Counted from the first letter of the stretch, positions 51,701 through 59,147 are shown. The stretch is DNA of 64,000 bases from Chrysaora quinquecirrha (GCA_014526335.1 JACTAT010000012.1:1211318-1275317); one strand, 5' to 3'. Made by a program: numbers and translations. Notes: generated from the letters alone by a model not told the origin.

Positions 51701-54700
51701 TGGGATATTCCAACCCCTCGTAATGGGGCCACAATTATAAAATTTTCAACCTAATGTGAAGACTGAGCAAAGGCGAGAGTTAAATTTGGAATCGATGAGC
51801 TATTTTGTTTCAGCTGCTCTGAATTCCTTGATTTGAATTTCCTTCTTCTTCTTTCAAAGTTCCGAGAAACTGCGTCTACCTCTCTATATCTTTGCTTTTT
51901 GTTACACGTTTTGTAGGCCATAATCAGACTAATCTAGATGTATAGCTAGCCTTGATAACCCGCCGGGTATACTGCATATGGGGAGTTGCCTTCGTCTGCG
52001 GATTGGCAGACAAAGAAAGATACCAACCGAATTACACTGTTGTGGGCTTGGTTCTAACTAAATCAATCAGCATCATATACACCATTGTTGTCATCTTTTT
52101 AAACATCTTTTTGCTGTTAAACCAGCACCTCTAAGAGGACCATTATGGAACATTGTGGAAAAAATAGGAAAAAATAGGAAAAAATAGGAAAAAATGTCAG
52201 CTTGACCTTTTAAGCTTTCCCTGCCACTGAAATTGGGGGTGTTTATCTTTTTTTTTAATTTATATTATTGTATTTAATTCTTTTTAGATTTCATACCTTG
52301 TAAATACAATTAATGTGGCGAATCAAACATACTTATACAGATACCGATGTCGGGATGAATTTAAAGAAAGGTTTCTGTTGTGAAACGATAAACTAAGTTT
52401 AAGGCCAATAAAGACTATAGCTAACAATGTGACTCTGTGCTTCAAGATGAATTTAATCATCAGGCTAAATATTATTTGTCGATGTTAAGAAACTTATATG
52501 CTGAATACTTTAGTTTTGGTAATACTTAGTACGTTTCAACATTCAATGAGCATGGTGAGCTATTTATTTGAAACACTTGTGAGCTCCATCGAGCTCCATT
52601 CATCTGTTACAATCAATCCATACTGAAATATTTACGTTAAACTTATTAATAAAAGACTTTACTGTATGATCTGTATGTCATAGATATGTGCAGGTCTATA
52701 AAAATAAAGTAATTAACTAACCAACTGAATACCTAGTGTTAGTACATTACTATGCAAGACTGAGTACTTGTGTGAATGGAAATAATTCAGTTTTTAGCGC
52801 AGTTTTTTTCATAATAGTAGCATTGCATTTAAACGTGTAGTTATGCAATCGTATTGCTTGAATTAACGTAATATTTCCCTTCTTGGAGCTTTATTTCTGC
52901 AAAATAACATTTCGAGCCTCGTGATAGTGAAATGTCTACTAGATTAACACGTGAAAAACGTTGGAAAACAAACAGGCTTTAATTGCTTGCGCATGCGTTT
53001 TAATTTCCGCCCACATTCACTGTCGAAAAAATGTTAGGAGTGGTTGCAATTCTGCCCGTAAATCATTAGCTTTGCGCAGTGGCATTATCGTAACCAATGA
53101 GGTCTAACCGAGGTGCGATTATTGCTAATTGAAAACTTTTCCCAATATCCCGCAAGACGACGTGAAATATCGTCGGCTTTGCAATTTTTGACAGCCCTGT
53201 AAAGGGCCCACATGCACAATAAAAATTAAATAACGTCAATCCTCGGCCATGCTTGCAAGGAATCAAGGTTTTTCCCGGCTTGCATCAAAGTTGTTGTAAG
53301 CATTCCTCGACATCATTTAGCTCTACTCTGGAAAGCTCACCCGTCTCTCTGCATGAGGTTCTTCTGCGAATCCAACATCGTACAAAAACAGCGCGCAGTT
53401 TTCCAATCGTACCCAAAGCATACACATACTACAAAGCTAAGCTATCGAATTTATGGAAAACTTTAGACGACCATATTCCTTTCTGACTGGAGCAGCCAAG
53501 CTGTTGAGTAATTTTCACCAGAACTATTATACACGCATTTTTCACAAGGAAGTACTTCATAAGGAAGGTAGTACTCGTCTAGGCAAAAACTTAAGGAATT
53601 TCTAGTACTAGATCATAGACTACTCAGGAATCTGACTTTTTCTGTAACTTGTATTTCCATAAAAAAGGATGAAGTTTTGAATAAAATGAGCAAGCAATGC
53701 TTATTGTATGCAGAAAAATATGGCATGGGAAAATAAAGGGGACCAGGGCATGGGATAAAAAGGGGCAACAGGGCATGGGGGGACAAAAAAGTGAGGGCAC
53801 AGGGGCAAAGGGCAGGGGAAAATTGAGGGCATGGGGGCATGGGAGAAAAAAGGGCATGGGGGACAGGGGCTGGGAGGCATGATAAAATTGAGGGCACAGG
53901 GGCATGGAGGGCCAAAGGGCACAGGATTTATCAGACTCCAGAATATCCAGCAACGTAGTCCAAGATATCCTCCATTTGCAGGGACGGATTTAACAGACAA
54001 TGACTGGGGGGGGGTGCCAGGCTAAAAAAGTCAAAAAATTTTTTGAGGGACACGCCCTTTACTTTGGCGGAAAAGGCGGGCAACGCCCTTTTTTATATTT
54101 TTTCTAGTTAAAAATCGGTTACAAAATCATAGTCTTTTGGAAAGGAATGTAGACATTCGCCACCCTCCCAATCAGGAAATATCAATTACACTCAGAAAAT
54201 GATGGAAACACCCATTGCCCATTTTTACATTTATTTTCGCAAATATAATTTCGCTAATGTTCGCTTTATGTAACAGCAATTTCAAATATTGATGTCAAAC
54301 TTTAATTCTTCTTGCTTTCAATTTCGACCATTTATCAGCAAGCTTATTAACGTCTATGTTGTCAACTACATCACTTTCACAAGCAATGATCATGAGGTTA
54401 TTCAGTCGATGATCAGTCATTTTGACCGCAAATAGGTCTTCAGCAACTTGATGAAAAGAGCGCTCATTACTAGCTACGGACACTGGCGCAGTCAGGGCAG
54501 CTTTTGCAAGATGTGGACAGATGCCTTTTGCCAACAAATGCTTTTGCAACAGCTGCATCACAGATTGAATTCGAACTTGTTTTCTTGATATCATTTCTCA
54601 TGTATCTGATGTCAAGAAAAGAAGGTCTGGATCTTTGAGATCGATGGGCATCGCAGGTAGCTTCGTGAATTAGCTTTGGATGGAGGCATCTAAGATGACC

Positions 54701-57179
54701 AAACGACTCATCTAATCCCTTCTCGGATTCCTTATTAGTCGGTCAATGACCTTAAACATGTCGATGCGGTAATAATCTTTAAAACCCATTGTCTGCATTC
54801 TCCTCAAATCTCGATGGAACTCTTCTGGGTCTGTGTCGTTTAGCGTACTCTGCTTCTGGATCGATTCCATATTGGAGAGAGTGAGCGAGGGCTATAGCTA
54901 TAACTCCATCAATTGCCTCTTCATCCTTTCGAATGCCCTCAAGTGACTAGCTGTTTGCCTTATTAAGTCAATACCATTTACTATATCGAACTCAATCTCT
55001 TGCACTTCCATCACCTCTTGTTTCAGTGCAAGCATGATATTCTTGAAGAAAATTAAACTTAGGGCAAATTCAAATGACTTCAGTTTCCCTAACAGGTTAT
55101 TCACAGTAAGGCGTGCATCACGATCACACTTGTTCCAGGATCGCATTTCTTCCAGCAGATGAATCAAACGTTCATAGCATGACCAAACAGCTCTTATAGC
55201 CTCAGCTCTTCCTGTCCACCGTGTTTGTGACAAGCTTTTTAGCAACAATGCACACTGTAGCTCTATTATATCATCATTGTACCTTTCAAAACGAGAGGTG
55301 CTTTTGGTCATGAAGTTGTACAATTGTTGCAGTGTAGAAAAAAATCATCTGCCAGACGGGACTCACTACAAGCATGCTCTACACAAAGATTAGATTTATG
55401 TCCAAGGCCTTTGTAGATGTTCACTTAGTTTAGCTTGAGCACCTTTGTAGATACCAGACATGGAAGCAGTGGTATCGTAGCACTGGAAGCGCACTCCACT
55501 TGTCGGCAAATTTAGCTCATTTATGCACTTGATTACCATCCTTGCCAAACCATCTCCAGTCTTGTCTGATAGCGTTGTGATGTTGAGCAGACGCTCGAGA
55601 ACCTCAAAATCTTCAGTTACATACCGTATAATCAAAGACATCTGGTCCTTGTGACTTACGTCTGGTGTCGTATCAGCCATTACAGAAAAAATGCTCACAT
55701 TCTTGATCTTTTCGCAAATATCATCACGAGCTGTAGAAGCTAGAAGGTCGATGAAGTCATTCTGTGAGGTCTTGCTTAGGTAGGCGACTTTATATTTTCT
55801 CATATTTGTACTGTAAATCCATTCATTGAGAAAAGGAACCCATCTAGACAAGAGTGCAACAGTTTGCTGATAGTTTCCTTGTGAGTCATCTCCTCTTCCA
55901 CGGAAAGCAAGGGCTTGTCTCCCAAGGTGTTTGCAGACATCAAGCAGCAATGCTATCACTCTTCTGTTTTCTAATCGGTCCTTTTCTTCTTTAACAAGGC
56001 GATCTCTGTTTGCCTTACTAAGTGAAAAATCAATTTGTCGTTCGGTGACTCTCAGATTGTCCATTTTCTCCACACATGCTAGATGAGCTTCACTTCTAAT
56101 ATGGCCCAGCAGCTTCCCTGGCTTTTTTGTACCGCGACTTCTCATCTTTTCCCAAGCATTTATGCCATCTTTTGACCATGGGATACAGGCAAAGCAAAAC
56201 GCCTTTTGAAGGGCAACAGGGCATGGGGGGACAAAAAAGTGAGGGCACAGGGGCAAAGGGCAGGGGAAAATTGAGGGCATGGGGGCATGGGAGAAAAAAG
56301 GGCATGGGGGACAGGGGCTGGGAGGCATGATAAAATTGAGGGCACAGGGGCATGGAGGGCCAAAGGGCACAGGATTTATCAGACTCCAGAATATCCAGCA
56401 ACGTAGTCCAAGATATCCTCCATTTGTACTGAGTATCCCCGACAACAATCATGATGTGACCCCATGGTACTACACATCCATCACCCTGTCCACAGATGCC
56501 TCCCCATGGCAACTATGGCATTCATCCATGTACTCAACACCTGCCACCAGCCTGCACATCCCCCAACATACTGCACAGACGTTACATTGGGTAACATTTG
56601 AAACAGGACACAAGAGACTTTTTATCCAGATTTTGCATTTGGTAAGGAATTCTTGTTTTGGGAGTCTTCTGTTTCCAAGAAAGATAATATGAAATGTCTG
56701 ACTCAGAAGGTTTAGGAAAATGTGAGAAGAAAGGCAAAAGAATGATGATGTAATGATATCAGGGCTTATGACAAAATTTGATTTCTTTTGATGAGTTTAT
56801 AAAAGATGTAGATAAAGCAATCGGAAATATGTTCAAAAACAGTCCAGTTAAATTTCATTTGGAGCTGCATGCCTTCGCAACAGAAAAAATGCAACCATAA
56901 CTTTTCAGGCCATAGACAGGCAGTGACTATAATTTACCATCACTGATGAGCAATTTAGCATCACTGATCTTGCATTTATAAGTAGAAAAATAAATAGAGC
57001 AATTGTAAAAAAATGCGAAGAAACCCATTTACCTTGTTATCCTTCAAAGAAAACGAAAACACCTGTGCTTTTGTGGCAAAGAAAATCCATTCTGCTAGAG
57101 CATCAAGAACCAGGAATCTCTGTAACCCACTGACTGAAGTGTCGTTGACATCTGAAGATAAAAGCTTGAGGTTCCTCAT
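10693..57179 (-). CDS. ELP1: Elongator complex protein 1 (ELP1/IKBKAP), 33 exons read, one segment missing
   Basis: ELP1 is the scaffold of the Elongator complex, which modifies wobble uridines of cytosolic tRNAs. Exons by minus-strand order: 57033-57179, 48607-48814, 47963-48043, 46307-46395, 46093-46192, 45105-45195, 44552-44675, (gap), 41985-42062, 41125-41326, 40056-40223, 39119-39225, 38530-38633, 37916-37969, 37198-37312, 35641-35753, 34315-34388, 33934-34012, 33116-33195, 32450-32530, 31509-31583, 30687-30772, 30051-30196, 29005-29128, 28504-28601, 27806-27869, 27138-27275, 26686-26747, 21171-21233, 20716-20776, 13400-13513, 12736-12841, 11235-11362, 10693-11015. Phases join without a break except at the gap. 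Marker blocks matching the family are MRNLKL (start), TVGWGKKATQFHG, TWHWT, KAVVPPPM, MPRGNLE, INLNLIYDHNP, DPKEYLPFLN and KKYSLKEGSRYEDFAL. The read exons give about 1,230 residues; human ELP1 has 1,332. Introns host a Kolobok transposon, a LINE, a hAT relic and a GPCR gene. Confidence 0.93.
12128..12350 (+). mobile_element. tRNA-derived SINE
   Basis: The head reads like a tRNA: ATGGCATAGTGGTTAGCGTG (A-box-like), then GTGGGTTTGAGCAA (degraded B-box). The body holds CTGGGTGTATAAATGGGTAC then CTGCAG, a conserved-looking core I associate with tRNA-derived SINEs from memory only. It lies in an ELP1 intron, antisense to the gene. Confidence 0.6.
13960..15018 (+). CDS. P2X7-type cytoplasmic ('ballast') zinc-domain protein carried by the Kolobok element
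   Basis: Three exons, 13960-14249, 14440-14694 and 14850-15018, join in frame through GTAAGA, GTAAGT and good AG acceptors to give 237 residues. The first about 95 residues are acidic and Ser/Asp-rich (MSSSGSDISQAGDSSSDNSG). The rest matches the zinc-binding C-terminal domain of P2X7: WCKCGRCS, KECKCC, CVTEHPGFSAVCLNKWSLRL, YRDFTRLIHGYLG, then RIPLPACAYVAIRKKFP. All Cys and His of the expected metal cluster appear to be present. There are no membrane segments, so it is not a receptor. A role in transposition or DNA/RNA binding is possible but unproven. The gene converges on the transposase gene. Confidence 0.85.
15242..15961. mobile_element. Nested 720 bp miniature element with TTAA duplication (piggyBac-like ends)
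   Basis: It is flanked by TTAA at 15238-15241 and 15962-15965. The ends are CCCTTTCACATCCGC and GCGGGTGTGAAAGGG, inverted with one mismatch; CCC...GGG ends with TTAA are typical of piggyBac-type elements. Near the right end a palindrome-bearing unit (ACACGAAAACGTGTTGGCGG) occurs twice. No transposase is inside. It inserted between the two Kolobok genes. Confidence 0.75.
16210..20288 (-). CDS. Kolobok transposase with N-terminal THAP domain, 11 exons, frame-damaged
   Basis: Exons 19936-20288, 19610-19783, 19171-19321, 18751-18972, 18300-18654, 17776-18159, 17438-17686, 16995-17166, 16739-16887, 16432-16632 and 16210-16322 total about 840 residues. Exon 1 is a THAP zinc finger (MPARCILPTC, KKWIKFI, VCSRHF, GRTPRLV), a DNA-binding fold. 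Exons 2-4 are acidic linkers. Exon 5 has C-x2-C pairs and IPAGNFLLSMSILLAGGS. Exons 6-8 form the catalytic core with GDARHDNMGHNAKYGAYSMY (first D), KFVSDRHATIASF (second D), FDLWHIAKS, and TSCLEGFHSVLNQFAPKM (probable catalytic E). The last exon is a zinc knuckle, CSVCKNPMKGHKKIKDC. Defects: the exon 1/2 junction is off by one base, exon 4 has lost an A in an A-run near 18930, and exon 6 lacks one base near 17970. All other junctions keep phase. Confidence 0.85.
20716..21233 (-). CDS. ELP1: ELP1 exons 28-29
   Basis: Exon 21171-21233 reads DYESAIVACIDGHLWEDSLR and exon 20716-20776 reads YRFDRKDLIETNLIPAIIE. They match the conserved DYEEAV...[21 protein letters not shown] block. They sit between the LINE (21.9-26.3 kb) and the Kolobok element (13.7-20.6 kb), so each insertion occupies one ELP1 intron. 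Confidence 0.9.
20820..20940 (+). repeat. Possible tRNA-like SINE remnant
   Basis: TCTCAGTTAGTAGGTCAACT followed by GAGACCTCGACCCTGGGTG and TGAAGCC resembles the D-arm to T-arm course of a tRNA. The stems do not close well. It is probably a decayed SINE head in an ELP1 intron. Confidence 0.3.
22051..23633 (+). pseudogene. LINE ORF1 with two CCCH zinc fingers
   Basis: It starts MRSPNVKKVRLGSNMKASK. A TGA at 22315 interrupts the frame, which then continues to TAA at 22975-22977; the rest lies in another frame from 22980. The middle part is acidic with a predicted coiled coil (LMKENAEQKKDNVSL). Toward the C-terminus are two zinc fingers: CKDYNRGNCTRSNCKFIH (C-x7-C-x4-C-x3-H) and CRFFNTTAGCKKGLECNFLH (C-x8-C-x5-C-x3-H, the canonical spacing). 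A Gln/Pro/Thr-rich tail follows. CCCH fingers usually bind RNA, so this protein would be the nucleic-acid-binding ORF1, replacing the CCHC knuckles of many LINEs. Confidence 0.7.
23630..26094 (+). pseudogene. LINE ORF2: apurinic endonuclease and reverse transcriptase
   Basis: The endonuclease half shows YTNADSLSNKKDELEAKL, AVTE, GDFNYPEIDWNN, LDLIFTDD and GSSDHVTVELEY, as in APE-type LINE nucleases. A linker leads to the RT with SPGPDALHPRILKE and HWKLANVTPVFKK, a break at 25258, then NSQWGFRGKRSCASQLL and IYFDFAKAFDSVPHETL (motif A). After a second break near 25500 come GVPQGSVLGPLLFLLYVNDL and FADDLKIY (motif C). At least two frame breaks lie at 25258 and about 25500. The nuclease N-terminus is duplicated: CVYTNADTLSNKLPELEIKL is followed about 90 bp later by CLYTNADSLSNKKDELEAKL. 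The order and motifs fit the CR1/L2 groups. Confidence 0.8.
26686..35753 (-). CDS. ELP1: ELP1 exons 15-27: helical TPR-like region
   Basis: Thirteen exons continue the protein: LERGSKIVSVLCQDTKVVLQ (35641), MPRGNLETIHPRVLV (34315), INLNLIYDHNPE (33934), FIKNVDTFV (33116), EEDVTQSFY (32450), KKVDIVCIAVREAIQRLG (31509), FLAFLTSYIKQTVPDLETVL (30687), ALKHILYMTDVEQLY and LGLYDFDITLMVAEKS (30051), DPKEYLPFLNEMKSYEHDYG (29005), EFYKEALELCSS (28504), YGSNLVKKKCYEEAGL (27806), YQEALDSFVKCVKWKLAL (27138) and WDEAAVLLEVYAE (26686). These are the alpha-solenoid repeats that form the ELP1 scaffold. Exon 32450-32530 must use donor GTCAAT to stay in frame; the stronger-looking GTATTG seven bases earlier would break it. 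Confidence 0.9.
26907..26944. repeat. Short tandem duplication
   Basis: The unit ACAAAGTATATGGCCT occurs twice within 38 bp (26907-26922 and about 26929-26944), in an ELP1 intron. Confidence 0.6.
27403..27658. mobile_element. Short MITE with TTACCCTATRG ends
   Basis: TTACCCTATGG at the left faces the complement TTACCCTATAG at the right, about 256 bp apart, in an ELP1 intron. There is no coding potential; the open frames on both strands here are chance. Confidence 0.5.
27986..28412. mobile_element. MITE, family A, copy 2
   Basis: The left end reads CTTTTCAAAGAGGTCTGGCT then GGCGTGACATTTTTCTGGAA. The right end is the complement of CTTTGCAGAGGTCTTTTTTG with ACATTTTTCTGGAAGATGG. The same family is at 10211-10652, also about 430-440 bp. 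This copy lies in the ELP1 intron between exons 28504 and 27869. Confidence 0.75.
31065..31123. repeat. 25 bp tandem-like duplication
   Basis: GCGTCAGAATCTTTG then CTCACTCATT at 31065-31089 recurs with one change at 31099-31123. A second pair, AATCTAGTCGTTTGGCC, lies near 30910 and 31190. Both are intronic in ELP1. Confidence 0.6.
31974..32260. repeat. Low-complexity (AAAT/AAAC)-rich stretch
   Basis: A purine-rich strand of AAATAAATAAC-like units. The hydrophobic open frame on the minus strand is a by-product. It is intronic in ELP1. Confidence 0.7.
34780..34987. mobile_element. MITE family B, partial copy
   Basis: The right end reads CTCATATGAACAGGCCCT. The inside contains CGAAAGATAAAGGTTTTCGA and several CCCGGC motifs, which also occur in the better copy at 38042-38386. 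The left end is unclear. Confidence 0.5.
36551..37066. mobile_element. MITE with CCCCAGG...TTAACTTTCAAT ends
   Basis: The left side reads CCCCCAGGAGGGGGGTACTC, then ATTAACTTTCAATACG. The right side is the complement of CCCCAGGGGGTTAACTCTCT, then AACTTTCAATCCGG. Length is about 515 bp, non-coding, in an ELP1 intron. Confidence 0.6.
37198..42062 (-). CDS. ELP1: ELP1 exons 8-14: second propeller
   Basis: Exons 41985-42062 (LYLIYTWHWTVSQSKDS, AVIDG), 41125-41326 (KAVVPPPMSLRNITLQSPVN, then QVCFGHLSN), 40056-40223 (MHLVHWIDNCFIAVS), 39119-39225 (VDGKVHSIAVNPESS, GEIFTCE), 38530-38633 (VVKPWITPLGSVLRFPSP), 37916-37969 (DVLIGMTERFYLFIDEKQ) and 37198-37312 (NCTSFAIHEEYLIYTTHAHT). They follow the order of the animal protein exactly and join in frame. 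The 54 bp exon is the shortest of the set. Confidence 0.9.
38042..38386. mobile_element. MITE family B, full copy
   Basis: Inverted ends: AGGGCCTGTTCATACGAGGC on the left, and the complement of AGGGCCTGTTCATATTAGGC on the right. It is 345 bp and non-coding, in an ELP1 intron. A related, more decayed copy lies at about 34780-34987. Confidence 0.75.
39480..39560. repeat. Dispersed repeat shared with 48375-48455
   Basis: GCGAATTCGTTAAACTCT...TGAAAAATTTCCATAAT and GCGGCCGTTCATCGAAAAGG resemble the stretch near 48380-48455 (GCGAATTGCGTACCGAAAAC...GTGGCCGCTGTTCGTCGAAA), in the same orientation. It looks like an old repeat family in two ELP1 introns. Confidence 0.45.
40775..40830. repeat. Short tandem repeat, two units
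   Basis: The unit ACGGGGGTTCAGAATGT occurs twice within 45 bp, in an ELP1 intron. Confidence 0.6.
42253..42533. repeat. Diverged direct duplication of about 115 bp
   Basis: GGGAATTTATAAGACGTTCG...GAACAACTGAATATAATGTC (about 42255-42366) recurs as GGGAATTTATGAGACATTCA...GGACAACTGAATATAATGTC (about 42419-42533). It lies in the interval where ELP1 exons are missing. Confidence 0.7.
42570..42960. repeat. (GAT/ATG)n microsatellite
   Basis: About 390 bp of GATGATGAT-type repeat with variants. It generates poly-Met frames on plus and poly-Ile frames on minus, which are not genes. It lies in the same interval as the ELP1 gap. Confidence 0.95.
43569..43643 (-). repeat. tRNA-like sequence (SINE head or tRNA pseudogene)
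   Basis: The minus strand reads GTTAGTGTAGCGCAGTGGAA then TAATGCGC (A-box and D-arm), a loop CTTGGGC with TGG in the anticodon place, and GTGAGTTCGATCCAC (B-box). The D stem GCGC/GCGC pairs, but the acceptor and T stems do not, so it is not a working tRNA. Confidence 0.5.
44552..48814 (-). CDS. ELP1: ELP1 exons 2-7: first beta-propeller
   Basis: Six exons encode the N-terminal WD40-like propeller: ILIVATTNGDIYEW and MSWSPDQDIMVLVTG (48607-48814), EKLVLMNRDLDPL (47963-48043), LITVGWGKKATQFHG (46307-46395), ILPWDDRMIRICWSEDGQYF (46093-46192), SRKLRVRSREGSL (45105-45195) and KPNGNLIASSQRKPNKHEII (44552-44675). The exon at 46093 uses a weak donor, GTCCAT; the others are ordinary. The last exon ends in phase 0, but the next recognised exon needs phase 1, which is direct evidence of a missing exon or exons. 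Confidence 0.9.
45255..45712. mobile_element. Possible MITE in ELP1 intron
   Basis: The left end, TGTACACGAGCGATACTAGATC, resembles the complement of the right end, GTTTACACGAAAGTAACTGG then ATC. Internal CTCCGAC/GGAGC-type motifs occur on both sides. About 455 bp, no gene. Confidence 0.4.
48815..50526. other. ELP1 intron 1, 3' part, no gene seen
   Basis: AT-rich sequence between ELP1 exon 2 and the GPCR gene. Short open frames at 49242 and 49732 show no family motif. Confidence 0.4.
50527..51512 (+). pseudogene. Intronless class A GPCR with frameshift before TM7
   Basis: It opens at ATG 50527. Two N-glycosylation sites (N5, N17) precede TM1 at about residues 30-53. TM2 is at 66-90 (NLNISDS in place of the usual LAxxD), Cys99 sits before TM3, and the DRY-type motif is FERY at 126-129. 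TM4-TM6 follow, with a basic third loop and VLMYVICMCPLAFYS as TM6. The frame ends at 51357, but the adjacent frame continues as CIILEQVDTVVDPFVYGYGM and ends at a TGA at 51510-51512. This supplies TM7 with DPxxY and a basic tail. So one base is lost or gained near 51335-51350. It lies antisense in ELP1 intron 1. The ligand is unknown. The gene is either a recent pseudogene or a sequence error. Confidence 0.75.
51527..51730. mobile_element. Possible MITE, GGCCNCCCCATTA ends
   Basis: GGCCGCCCCATTAGAG at the left faces TAATGGGGCC at the right. The inside is GGGATA-rich and repeat-like. About 200 bp, immediately 3' of the GPCR gene. Confidence 0.5.
51968..52091 (+). pseudogene. 124 bp duplicated fragment of the GPCR gene
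   Basis: This matches 50978-51101 of the receptor (end of TM4 to TM5) over 124 bp with only a couple of changes: IWGVAFVCGLADKERYQPNY then TVVGLVLTKSISIIY. The flanks do not match the receptor. It is a fragment, not a gene. Confidence 0.9.
52155..52200. repeat. GGAAAAAATA tandem repeat
   Basis: About four copies of a 10 bp unit, GGAAAAAATA. The 52200-53700 stretch beyond it shows no recognisable gene. Confidence 0.8.
53700..53978. repeat. G-rich minisatellite, copy 1 of a 216 bp direct repeat
   Basis: GGGCATGGG/GGGCACAGGG units on plus; 53763-53978 matches 56211-56426 over 216 bp with no difference I could find by eye. All three minus frames are open with Pro/Cys-rich products, which is an artefact of composition. 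Runs of four or more G could form quadruplexes. Confidence 0.9.
54295..56210 (-). pseudogene. hAT-family transposase relic (ZMYM1/DUF4371-like)
   Basis: The minus frame from 56210 reads FCFACIPWSKDGINAWEKM (zinc-finger side). It then shows FSVMADTTPDVSHKDQMSLI (first catalytic Asp region, as in ZMYM1/52-type hAT proteins), RFQCYDTTASMSG (the usual YDxAxxMSG), and after a frame change NLCVEHACS. A further frame from 55323 leads to RFERYNDDIIELQCALLLKS. The C-terminal dimerisation block TAPVSVASNERSFHQV with MTDHRLNNLMIIACE lies at 54295-54594. At least two frameshifts and several stops are present. The N-terminus is cut off by the G-rich repeat. It lies in ELP1 intron 1, in the same orientation as ELP1. 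Confidence 0.8.
56211..56426. repeat. G-rich minisatellite, copy 2 of a 216 bp direct repeat
   Basis: Matches 53763-53978 over its full length in the same orientation. The two copies bracket the hAT relic, 2.2 kb apart. The unit ends in unique-looking sequence (CAAGATATCCTCCATTTG) that is also duplicated. Confidence 0.9.
57033..57179 (-). CDS. ELP1: ELP1 exon 1 (start codon)
   Basis: This exon encodes 49 residues beginning MRNLKLLSSDVNDTSV, matching the conserved ELP1 start MRNLKL. It ends SFSLKDNK at an AAG|GTAAAT donor in phase 0. The next exon is 8.2 kb away, beyond the hAT relic and the GPCR gene. No promoter motif could be picked out upstream. Confidence 0.9.
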
Positions 57180-59147
57180 TTTCTTTATGCAGCATCAGAT
57201 TCACACATGCTTAATCCTGGGGTAGGAAAGAATAAGGAAAGAATAACGATTACTTTGTCTTCAGGTGTATGGTTTGGTGCAGCTAGAATTTTGGATTGGG
57301 TGTGCTTCTGCCACGATACTCAGACTGGCCGTAGCTTAGGATAATGGAAGAATATTCTTAGGGTTTAAATTGAAATAAGATTAATGAAGCTCAAAATAAA
57401 ATGATGTATTTTTATAAACTGACTCATTGACATTTATTTTGGGGGTCAATCATGCAAGGCCAGTATCTCGGACCTCCAAATTTTTCAAAGACCCCAAGCA
57501 TGTTGACATTTTTGCTATTTGCTCAGCAAACTTGGCAAAAAAGACAGACCCAACTAAAAAAACAAAGATTGAAGGTGATGTGGCAATGTGGTGTAGCTTG
57601 ACAACAAGGGTCAACGTCTTGATTAGTTAACCTATCTATGTTCTACATGAGATCCTAGCGACTGGCGCTACAACACCATTTCACCTTTACATTCACCTTC
57701 AAAAATACTACTCTGCAGTATTGTGCCTGACATGGGCTGTTGAATCCCCCATCCTGCTAACTTGTCATCAATTTTTGACCACCACAGATGTAGATGTTTT
57801 TCAGTGTTCCCAAAATGTCAGTCCAACCCCAAATTTATTCTTCATTCCAAAGTTTCAGACGGCAAATATGAACAAGATCACCCAAATTACATTCAATGAG
57901 TTCCCTTGGGTCTTATGAAAATAAGGTAGTGATGACACGGGGTTGTACACCTGTCTATCAATCTAGACTACCTTCAATCACAAATCACCATGTCTCCTCA
58001 CAACACAAAAGTGACAAGGCCAGAATATGGAAATGTTAACCGTAATATCTAGATAAAAGAAAACACGAAAATTATGTATTACTTCCAAACCATACAAACC
58101 GTAATTTCAAATATAGTACTTCAAGCAGTTTCAAATCCTTTGCCAACAGGAATCACCAATTTTGGCTACAATGTAAAGTTTTTTGGTGTTTTATGACAAC
58201 AAACCAGAACACATGATGCCCTGTGTTAGCACATGGAGAATCCAAAATCCCAATGCAACAACAACAACACGTGGATGGAGTACGCGTGCGCACAAAGAGA
58301 ACTTCGCGCCCTCACGCGCCCTCTAAAAGCCTTTTGTCTCCTCTGCGTCTCGTGCGTGTGCTGTGAGCCTAGCTAGATGTGTGCCGTTAAATAGAGCTCG
58401 ATAATGGTTAAAAAGATTTTTAACCGAAAATACCATCATACTATAAAGCCTCCTGGCGGCTTATCGAATATTATTTTTGCTCTTCTAAGAGGGGGCTAAA
58501 AGAGAGGGGGCTTAATGGAACAGGGGCTTATTTAGAAAGGCATTTTATTTGCATTTCTATTAGGCAAACATGAGCATCTCAGTGATTTTATAAACAAACT
58601 TAGTCTAGGTACGAGGATACCATGATCGATCCGAGTCAATCTTAGGCAAAATGTGGATTTTTACGAATTGGCAAAAAAAACACCTAGATATATAGTAAAA
58701 AAAACAATTAGAATGATCTCGACGAAACTGTCGCAGACTTAATTGCGGGTAACAGAGTATTAGCGAGAGAGAAATTTTGATTTGCTTTTCTATGTTCTCT
58801 AATCAGCGTCAGCTAACAACCTTTTCTACATTTGGCTACCTATTTTTATATCTTTAGCTATACTATTTACAATTTTTCATACTATTTGGGTATTTGAAAT
58901 GACAAATAAGGTAATATCTAACCATGATAATGATGATTTTACCTAAAATTGCTATGGAAAGAACATGGTAACTAAATATGATAATATATGAGAATATGTG
59001 CGAACCACTGCAAATCATCTTTAAGATTGAGTTTACCTTCTGAAAATGATTCAGTCGATATCAGTTTTCTCCTGCCTTTGAGACGGCCAAGTAATTTGCA
59101 ACATGGACTAACTTTATGCACATGATACTTTCATACTCACCACCATC
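57180..59147. other. Upstream flank of ELP1, no gene seen
   Basis: This stretch must hold the ELP1 promoter, but no motif could be fixed by eye. 58260-58380 is rich in CG dinucleotides (ACGCGTGCGCAC, CTTCGCGCCCTCACGCGCCC), unusual for this window. Confidence 0.35.

Noticed and set aside
53613..54025. Several overlapping Pro/Cys-rich frames on minus and Gly-rich frames on plus
   Set aside because: All frames of a G-rich minisatellite are open; not coding.
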